DNA from: Amoebophrya sp. A120
Taxonomy: Eukaryota > Sar > Dinophyceae > Syndiniales > Amoebophryaceae
DNA: 64,000 bases
NCBI GenBank assembly: GCA_905178155.1
Contig: CAJINV010000005.1
Location: 228,254-292,253, forward strand
Direction: 5' to 3'
The notes beneath the pieces are model-generated. The model was given only the letters and a program-made list of their open reading frames with translations, had not been told where the DNA came from and did not search any database. The translations under genes and the position numbers were made by a program. Shown piece after piece: positions 57,901 to 64,000 of the stretch. The stretch's first letter is position 1, and the number at the start of each line of letters is the position of its first letter.

Positions 57901-60900
57901 GCGTCCAAGGCGGAGACCGCGCAGGCGCTGTCCGTGGTTTTGGACGGGCTCGAGCCGTTCATTTCCCCCGCCAAGCGGGCATCGAGCGCCAAGAGGGGAC
58001 GGATGATCTCGAAACAGGAGATCGAGGAGGCGCGCACGAGGAAACGGCAGGCGAAACGGAGTCAGAAGGTGAAAGAATTTTTACCGCCGGTCCACGAACA
58101 GGATGATTTTTTAGGAGAGCAGGACTCTCATTCGCAACGACAAGGGACGAGAGAAGCTTCACAAGATAGAGGCAATAATTCCACCTTGGCGGGAGACGGT
58201 GCGAGTAGTCGGTGCACCCTGGATTTCCTCCCGGAAGACCGCGCGGCGTATATCGAAAGGAAAAATCCCCCCTCCCCATATCAAAACGGAATTTCTGATG
58301 CTGGATATGTGTACACAAATTGCTGAAGAGCATTGCAGGCCCATACTAAGCGTGAGTAGAGAGGTTTTGGCCTAGGCGCATAGCATGAAAAATATCCGAG
58401 CTGTAGGTCCAAAAGCATGACAAACCGCTTGCACAATGCGGCGGAGCCTGCGGAGTTGCCTTCTTGCAAGACAGACACGATTTGTGACCACAAATCAGCA
58501 TCACAGATTTCAAAAAGTATACCGCTTCAGTATGGCGAGGGGGGATTTTCCCCTACGATAGCGTACCCGGATCAGATCGCCTACCCGAAGTCCGGGCGGG
58601 AGACGCTGACGCTGTGGCACCCGTTCGTCAACGCTTTTGAACCCCAGTTCGCGCCCATGGAGTACGAACACCTCCGGCTCGGCGACAACATCCGAATTCT
58701 ACCCCATCTAGGCAACACGCCCCAAGCGGACCTGCATGGTTTGGCCCGGTGGGCGCAGTGCCCCTGGAACGACTTCCCCTTGACACTAGTGGACCAGTGC
58801 AACGAGTTCGTGGACCGGGAACGGCAGGGCGTGATGAAGAAGCAGGAAACGTACCACAAGTCAACCTTGGCGGAGATGCGGCGATTGGAAACCGTGCGGA
58901 AGCCGGGCGCGAGTTCTGCCGACGTGCAGATCGAACAGGGGTTTTTGCATTTCGGACAGCACCGGAAGCACATTCCGAAGGAGGTGTTGGACTCGTTGAA
59001 CAACACGGGTGGAGGTTTTTCCACCTCCTTCGCATCCTTCACCTCCTCGAAAACGCTCGACGCGTTGACCGCGTCGGACACGTGTCTGGGCAAGTTGAAG
59101 AACCTGTTTGTCCGGATTTGCTGCTGCGGAAGCAGCGAGGAGGAAAACGCGAGGCGGCGGGATATCTTGTGCAAAAGTATCGTACTCGTATTGCAGTCAT
59201 GCATAACCAATTTTATTTCTCATGCTGAGGAAATTTGTAATTCATTTATACGAGTGCGATACTTGTTTTGCAGTTCATACGGGAGCAGCAGCGGCAACGA
59301 CAGCAGGTGAGCCCGACCTCGAAAGCCAACCTGTTCGCGATGGTGAGCCCCCGCAGTCAGGGCAGCGGGACCCCGCGGAGTGGGGACCGGAGCGGAGAGG
59401 AGAGCAACGAAGGGGACCACGCAGCGGCGGGCGGGGCAGACGACCAGGCCCCCGTGGCTGACGCGGAGGACGAGGCGAGTCTGGTGTTTTTCCGGGAGGC
59501 CGTAAACAACGCTTTGTTTCCCGTGGACTGCTTTTGGTTCGCCGCCGCGCTGCTCCACGCGATTCTCATGGGCCTGTCGCTGTCCGAGCGCACGAACTTC
59601 AACACGACCGCCCACGTGGACAGCGGCACGTCGAGCAACGACGCCTTCCGCCTCATCGAGGGGGCTTTTTTGGTCATTTTCATCGGGGAAAATCTGCTGC
59701 GGTACTTGCTGTTCATCCAGTCGGAATATAACAACGACGTGATTTTTACGTTGAACATCCTCCCGCAACGGCAGTACCTCTGCGTGGGTTTATCCCTCTT
59801 CCCCTGCGAGTTCCCCTACTTTTTGCGTGCGGACCCCTACTGCGCGCTCGATCTCGCCCTCATCTCGGCCAGCGCGTTCGCGAACATTTCCCTGCTGCCG
59901 CTGCGCCTCCCCTTCGTGCAGTTTTTGCGGTTCGCGCGCCACGACTTTCCGAATTTCGACGAGGGGTTACTGCAATGAAAAATGCCCCCACCCCCCATTT
60001 GTATTGCAAACCTTTCCAAATGAAACATTCGCCCTCTTGCATCTATCAGCATCACAGGTTTCCAATTGTGAATAGCAAAAATTTGTATTGCAAAAGACCC
60101 CAGCAAGAGCGGCGCTTGTCATGCAAGCGATGCGATACTCGCCTAGACTCTGCATCAGAAAGATTCATATGCCTTTCATGCATGACAAAAAGTTTTCATT
60201 TGGAAACTGCGCATCACAAATATTTGCAATGTCAGGGGTGGGGGGCACTTTTCACTGTAATAGGGGTGGCTGTTGTTGCAGGGCATGCAGTCCGCGGTCC
60301 GGACCCTCTTCTGGGTGGGGTATCAAATGCAAAAATGTCTGGGTCTGGAAGATCCTGAGACTTGTCATGCACGTTTTGCATGAGCCATGATGTCTGTGAT
60401 GCATGCCCTAGCATCGCAGGGTTTTTGAGGGATTCTTGATGCCTATCCCGCATGACAAGTGCCCTCTCCGCGTAGCAAAAATTGGATTCCTTTTGCTGCT
60501 CACGCAACGCAAATTTCTTAGACATCCGAATGCAGCATCACAAGTTCCAACCTTCCAGACCCAGACGCTTTTACATTTGATATGGGGGTGGGGTCCGCGA
60601 TTCTGGTGTACTTGATCAGCATCTTCGGAATGCTCCTCCTCCGTGACCAGGACATCGTGAATGCCCAGGTGTATTTCGGAACCCTTGCTTCCTCGAGTTT
60701 GACGGTGATGCAGATTCTACGATGCGCGAAAGATGATTAAGCATCGTTGTTGCTTCGCATACGCGGAGTCGAGTCAAGATAGATTACATTTTCGCGGTTG
60801 CTGCAACAAAGCAAGTAGATGCGACTTTCACTTTTTCGAGGAGCACGCCAGGCAGAAGTCTTCCTGGCATTGTAGAAAGACTTTTATCGTTTCATAAGCG

Positions 60901-62271
60901 TATGCGAAGTGATCAATCCTTTTGCAATGTCCATAAGCAGCGACTTTCGACAATTGGTCTGCGGTGGTGAAGCCGATGGTGGACGCGCACAGTCAGGTGT
61001 TTATCTTTTTCTATCCTATGTAAAAACGTCCCCACCCCAGAGTTGTCGTGCAAATCTGCATGGTAAAAATGCTTCTCATGCGGAGCCCCATGAGAGGCAA
61101 TTTTTAGTCGTGTTTCGCAATTTGTCATGCTCCAATCGGCATGATGTGCTAGATCTGTGATGCTGCTGAACTAGCTAAACAGGATTACACTATGAGGCCA
61201 AATTTGTCATGCGGACCTCCGAAAACTTGGGGACTTGTGTTGCAGACTTTCCATCTTGACTATGGTGTGGGGATGTTTTTACATATGATATTTTCGCGAT
61301 CATCATCACGCTGATGAATTTCGGGCTCCTGAACATCGTGATTGGAATTTTTTGCGAGACGGCCTACGAAATTCTCGAAGAACGAAGAAAACAAACGGAC
61401 ATGCGGCGGTACTCGCAGATGCGTGGAGACATGGTACTGTCGATAGTGTATGTAAGTGCGTGCTGTATGTCTAGCAGGTCTGCTGGGGACCGGGATTGCG
61501 GCTATTTCGACAATCACGCGTTTGAGGATTGAACGGAATATTTGTGAAGGTATTAGTTTCGTTCATCTATTTACCATGCAGTCGCTTTCCTTTTACAGTG
61601 GTACCGCAAACCACATTCAGGGCGGGCTTCGATCAAGGTTGGCCGCCTACGTATCGCTCGACGCGGAAGGCGAGGTCTGGATTGACCGCAGACTAATCGA
61701 CAAAATGTTCGAAAGCAACACCGTATCCAGTGGTGCAGCGAGTCATTCATGAGCAGGGTCGTCGAGGAATTACCAACTGAAATTAAGATGCGAACGATGG
61801 AGGATATGATGTCACGTCGTGTAGAAAATCCTGCTCTCGTGTATGCATCCTTCGTGTGACAGACGCAGAAGATAATAAAACCCAAGAAATGTCGAAGATT
61901 TCTATACACTATCAAAAAATGAATCTGCACTTTGGTATTGTTTCTCGACTGATCATGTCCTAACTCAGCGAGTTGCACCGGTGGATACGCCAATTCAAGC
62001 AGTCGGGACGGCGACCAAAGCGCGGCGCTGCAGATAGCCGGCATGAAGTCCAGTCAGGTGCAAATGATTTTGGATCTGTTAGACGTGGACCCGCTGGACC
62101 AACGAGGCGAGCAGTCCATGTCCGAGTTCTTCACGGCGCTAGAAGCGTGGCAGAGGCAGCACGTGCAGGCCATTGACGTGTTTGCGTTGCGGGTTCACTC
62201 CGAAACGTTGCTGCGCAAGGTCCGGCTACTGGAGGATCTGGTGGCGTCTGTCTCGCGGGAGTACGAGCGAT
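54976..62271 (+). CDS. Two-domain voltage-gated cation channel
   Basis: Exons 54976-55133, 55389-55546, 55814-55869, 56138-56221, 56488-56566, 56732-57132, about 57322-58250, 58566-59162, 59285-59967, 60268-60320, 60588-about 60719, about 60943-61011, 61296-about 61450, then less certain exons to about 62271. Domain I (about 80-312) has S1-S6; S4 carries Arg187, 190, 193, 196, 199 and Lys202, 205 at every third position, a full voltage sensor. Its pore reads TASGW (273-277), with Ser where calcium and sodium channels have Glu or Asp. A long charged linker precedes domain II (from about 895), whose S4 (LRLPFVQFLRFAR) is poor in charge and whose filter is TFDNW, calcium-channel-like. A helical tail has an EF-hand-like piece. 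The two-repeat layout recalls TPC channels. Nine introners plus two odd introns; 3' end unresolved. Confidence 0.78.
55134..55383. mobile_element. Introner element, family 1 (250 bp)
   Basis: Family-1 ends, duplication AAGCA at 55129-55133 and 55384-55388. First intron of the channel gene; removal joins S-R-K to Q-Y-L-E-N. Confidence 0.92.
55547..55808. mobile_element. Introner element, family 1 (262 bp)
   Basis: Family-1 ends, duplication GGACA at 55542-55546 and 55809-55813. Lies just after S1 of domain I; removal joins G-L-E-D to S-Y-N-Y-E. Confidence 0.92.
55870..56132. mobile_element. Introner element, family 1 (263 bp)
   Basis: Family-1 core slightly eroded (CTGGGTTTGG at left), duplication AGTGC at 55865-55869 and 56133-56137. 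It splits S2 of domain I; removal gives Y-I-F-E-C-L-F-F-V. Confidence 0.9.
56222..56482. mobile_element. Introner element, family 1 (261 bp)
   Basis: Family-1 core; left end TATGGATTGC, right end CACTTGACA (one change from the usual GATA). Duplication GCTGG at 56217-56221 and 56483-56487. Removal rebuilds S3 (D-S-W-M-I-I-D). Confidence 0.9.
57133..57321 (+). other. Non-canonical intron with inverted repeat, probably a decayed introner
   Basis: Follows S6 of domain I. No AG acceptor lies between the in-frame TGA near 57277 and the next coding ATG at 57322. The interior has imperfect inverted arms: GTTTGGGGTGAT near 57158-57170 against TCACCCCAAAAC near 57282-57293, with CGACCC/GGGTCG outside. 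Left and right ends are too eroded to give a clear duplication. Exact boundaries uncertain by a few bases. Confidence 0.6.
58251..58560. mobile_element. Introner element, family 4 (310 bp)
   Basis: Ends TATCGAAAGGAAAAATCCCC and GGGGATTTTCCCCTACGATA; duplication GCGTA at 58246-58250 and 58561-58565. In the linker between channel domains; removal joins D-R-A-A to Y-P-D-Q-I. Confidence 0.9.
59163..59279. mobile_element. Introner element, family 5 (117 bp)
   Basis: Arms AAAAGTATCGTACTCGTAT and ATACGAGTGCGATACTTGTTT; duplication CGGGA at 59158-59162 and 59280-59284. Shortest copy in the window. Removal joins A-R-R-R to E-Q-Q-R-Q in the channel linker. Confidence 0.9.
59968..60262. mobile_element. 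Introner element, family 6 (295 bp)
   Basis: Arms GAAAAATGCCCCCACCCCCC and GGGTGGGGGGCACTTTTCAC, with TA at both ends; duplication GGGGT at 59963-59967 and 60263-60267. The only family-6 copy in the window. Removal joins F-D-E-G to W-L-L-L-Q before S5 of domain II. Confidence 0.9.
60321..60582. mobile_element. Introner element, family 1 (262 bp)
   Basis: Family-1 ends, duplication TGGGG at 60316-60320 and 60583-60587. Removal rebuilds S5 of domain II (L-F-W-V-G-V-G-S-A). Only 53 coding bases separate it from the family-6 copy. Confidence 0.92.
60720..60942 (+). other. Non-canonical intron with inverted repeat, just before the domain-II filter
   Basis: Falls between V-M-Q-I-L of the pore helix and T-F-D-N-W of the filter. 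There is no GT donor that keeps frame near 60719. Inside lies a 12-of-13 inverted repeat, GCTTCGCATACGC (60752-60764) against GCGTATGCGAAGT (60898-60910). The right end CCATA followed by AGCAG resembles introner right ends. Boundaries uncertain by a few bases. Confidence 0.6.
61012..61290. mobile_element. Introner element, family 3 (279 bp)
   Basis: Ends TATCCTATGTAAAAACG and TTTTTACATATGATA; duplication TTTTC at 61007-61011 and 61291-61295. Splits S6 of domain II; removal gives F-I-F-F-A-I-I-I-T. Confidence 0.92.
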
Positions 62272-62690
62272 GTCTATCACCTTGCACAACATCCTCACAA
62301 CCCGCTCCTGCTTGTGTGGTCGTACTTTCTCAACAGGGTCACAAACTGCACAACGTCCCCACCGCGCTTGCAAACCTGGCCTTAGCTTCTGCATCCTCTG
62401 ATTGCATGATAAATTCCGCAAGTCGCGCAAACGTTTAATATCTTGCCCTACTGCGGACCAGTCCTCAATAGATAAGTGGGAGAGCAGCAGGAGGTTGTTG
62501 TGCGTCTCCATACTGTCTGCCGCGGATGCACGAGGATTTGAAACACGCAAAGGAGAAGCTATATCCGGAACTCATCCGGCCAGAGTCAGGCCTAAAGTAT
62601 GTCAAATAAAGCACTTAGCTGCACCGAGACCGTCTGAGAAAGTTACTGCAACCGCGTTCCTCTTCCATTTTTGAAAAAGTCGATCCATAG

Positions 62691-63566
62691 GACAAGACGA
62701 AGATCAACATGATCAACATTCCAATGCGGTATAATTTGATAGAGTGCGAGATCGGGGAGTAGCGGAGCAACACGAATGGTCTCTAGATAAGAACATCGCT
62801 TTAGTTAAACACACATCATGATATCAACCGTGCAGCGCTTTAGGCCTCTTGCATACCAGGGGGGCTATCTTGAAAACGCTGACCGCCCAGCGGATGCACC
62901 GTGCCTTGGGCGAGACGCGGCGAAAACAGCTGCTGAAGAAGGCCGAGCAGGACCTAGAGCGGAGTCGGAAGGAAATCCGGGAGTCCGGTGCGGTCGAGGA
63001 GGAGTTGGGACACGTGTACCTCGCCAACCGGGACCTGCAGCGACGCAAATACGAAGAGGAAAACGCGGCGGAGAATGATCTCAGCTGCACGTTGGCGCCC
63101 GCGACCAATTTCCGCTTTCACGAGTGGGGGCGCCGGTCCCGCGCCTGCAAGGCGACGAAAAAACTCTCACAGGACTTCGCGGTCGCGCAGAAAAAAAACA
63201 AAAAGCTGAAGCAAGACGTATCAATGCCCGTTTTTGAATTTGTATACTATTAGGCACGCCATGAGATGCGAGCGTCAGACTTACTTTTTTTCGCAAAGCA
63301 GACGAGAGAAGAACATAGGTAGTGTACGATTAACACCAATCCAAGAGATGAAACTTCCTCCCATACATCAGCTCCAACGCGCACTCTACACGGCGTCCTT
63401 GCGCGAGCGAGAGATTCGCACGTCTCTCCGGTCCGAGCAGCGGGCGGCGAGTCAAACGCAGAAGAGTTTGCAGGCGAAGTCCGCAGTTCGAGAGACAAAC
63501 GGGGCCGACCAAACGCCCATCGATTCCGCACGGAGCGGGGTCTTTGCGGGCCTGTTTGGAAGCTAG
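62691..63566 (+). CDS. Coiled-coil segment: separate gene or 3' exons of the channel gene
   Basis: Three exons in one frame: 62691-62728, 62860-63217 and 63372-63566 (197 codons including stop TAG at 63564-63566), with GT-AG introns between. The product is charged and helical (TLTAQRMHRALGETRRKQLL, KAEQDLERSRKEIRE, LQRALYTASLREREIRTSLR), ending GVFAGLFGS. No ATG in a good context opens the first exon, and a probable further exon precedes it at about 62520-62600, where two frames compete. The gap to the last channel exon is only intron-sized, so this may be the channel's cytosolic tail. I keep it separate because the joins at 62271-62691 cannot be settled by eye. Confidence 0.5.
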
Positions 63567-64000
63567 ACGCGGCGCGATGCTGGAGGAGACTTCGAAGAGG
63601 GCCAGTGAAGTCGCAGTAATATGCCGCTTTTCTGCTGGCGCGGTCCTGTTTCAGGGTATGCCGCACGGTTTTCTTTTCCTAACTTTTTTTCAAGATGTGG
63701 AGCAATCATCCAAGCAAGGAAAAGGACCCAAGCACAAGAACGTCGTTTTCCTTTATTTTCACCAGAAGTGTACAACAGTACAAAGAGATAGACTCGAGTT
63801 TTATTGATATCACATCAGAGAAAACAATGGAAGCTGCATCTGACAGAGCTTAAGCAACAGGTAACAGCAATGGATTTTACCATCTTCGCAACAGAATCAA
63901 AAAGACCAGCAGGCATACTACGCTGGCAGGGAAAGATTTCCACATCAACGCGATTGTGTAGCTTGAATCGAGCGTCGCAAGAAAAAGCTGCTAGAAGAAG
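63567..64000. other. 3' flank at the window edge
   Basis: No supported gene or introner in the last 430 bp. The frames here are short and lack splice-consistent continuation. Confidence 0.45.

Overview
This window is nuclear DNA from a protist, most probably a syndinian dinoflagellate of the Amoebophrya type (inference). The genes carry many short GT-AG introns of about 110-200 bp. They also carry a second intron class, compact elements of 117-320 bp with terminal inverted repeats and 5-bp target duplications, sitting inside reading frames. 'Introner elements' of this kind, together with long one-direction gene arrays, are known from Amoebophrya. No bacterial signatures (operons, Shine-Dalgarno sites) are present.

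Layout. Every gene I can resolve left of about 25.6 kb is on the minus strand: a partial secreted protein (<1-656), a CCCH zinc-finger protein (4145-7584), a NEK-type kinase (10906-16342), an unknown 225-aa protein (17293-18363), a two-helix membrane protein (19098-19620), a PKA regulatory subunit (20500-22040) and a TM2-DnaJ fusion (22849-25634). Every gene right of about 29.0 kb is on the plus strand: an FDE-repeat protein (28996-33064), a multi-pass membrane protein (33835-36800), a secreted protein (37099-40081), a 75-aa protein (40571-40918), a large disordered protein (41301-45105), an F-box/ankyrin protein (45732-48713), a coiled-coil protein (50111-53623), a two-domain voltage-gated cation channel (54976-about 62271) and a coiled-coil segment (62691-63566). 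The 3.4 kb between the arrays is a divergent strand-switch region with GC-rich islands, an AT-rich core and a 62-N assembly gap.

I found 26 introner-like elements in at least six families with unrelated ends but one design: TA...TA termini, inverted ends and a 5-bp duplication (one copy, at 35717, has an unclear duplication). In 24 cases the element lies in a coding region, and removing it with one duplication copy restores the frame. In every multi-exon model I could close, the summed exon length is a multiple of three, which is an independent check. Nine elements lie in the channel gene alone, which also has two further non-canonical introns with inverted repeats that look like decayed copies.

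Genes with recognisable roles point to cAMP signalling (PKA-R), ciliary or cell-cycle kinase signalling (NEK), RNA binding (CCCH), ubiquitin-ligase adaptors (F-box/ankyrin), ER or endomembrane chaperoning (TM2-DnaJ) and calcium or sodium signalling (channel). They do not form an obvious pathway; they are neighbours in two arrays.
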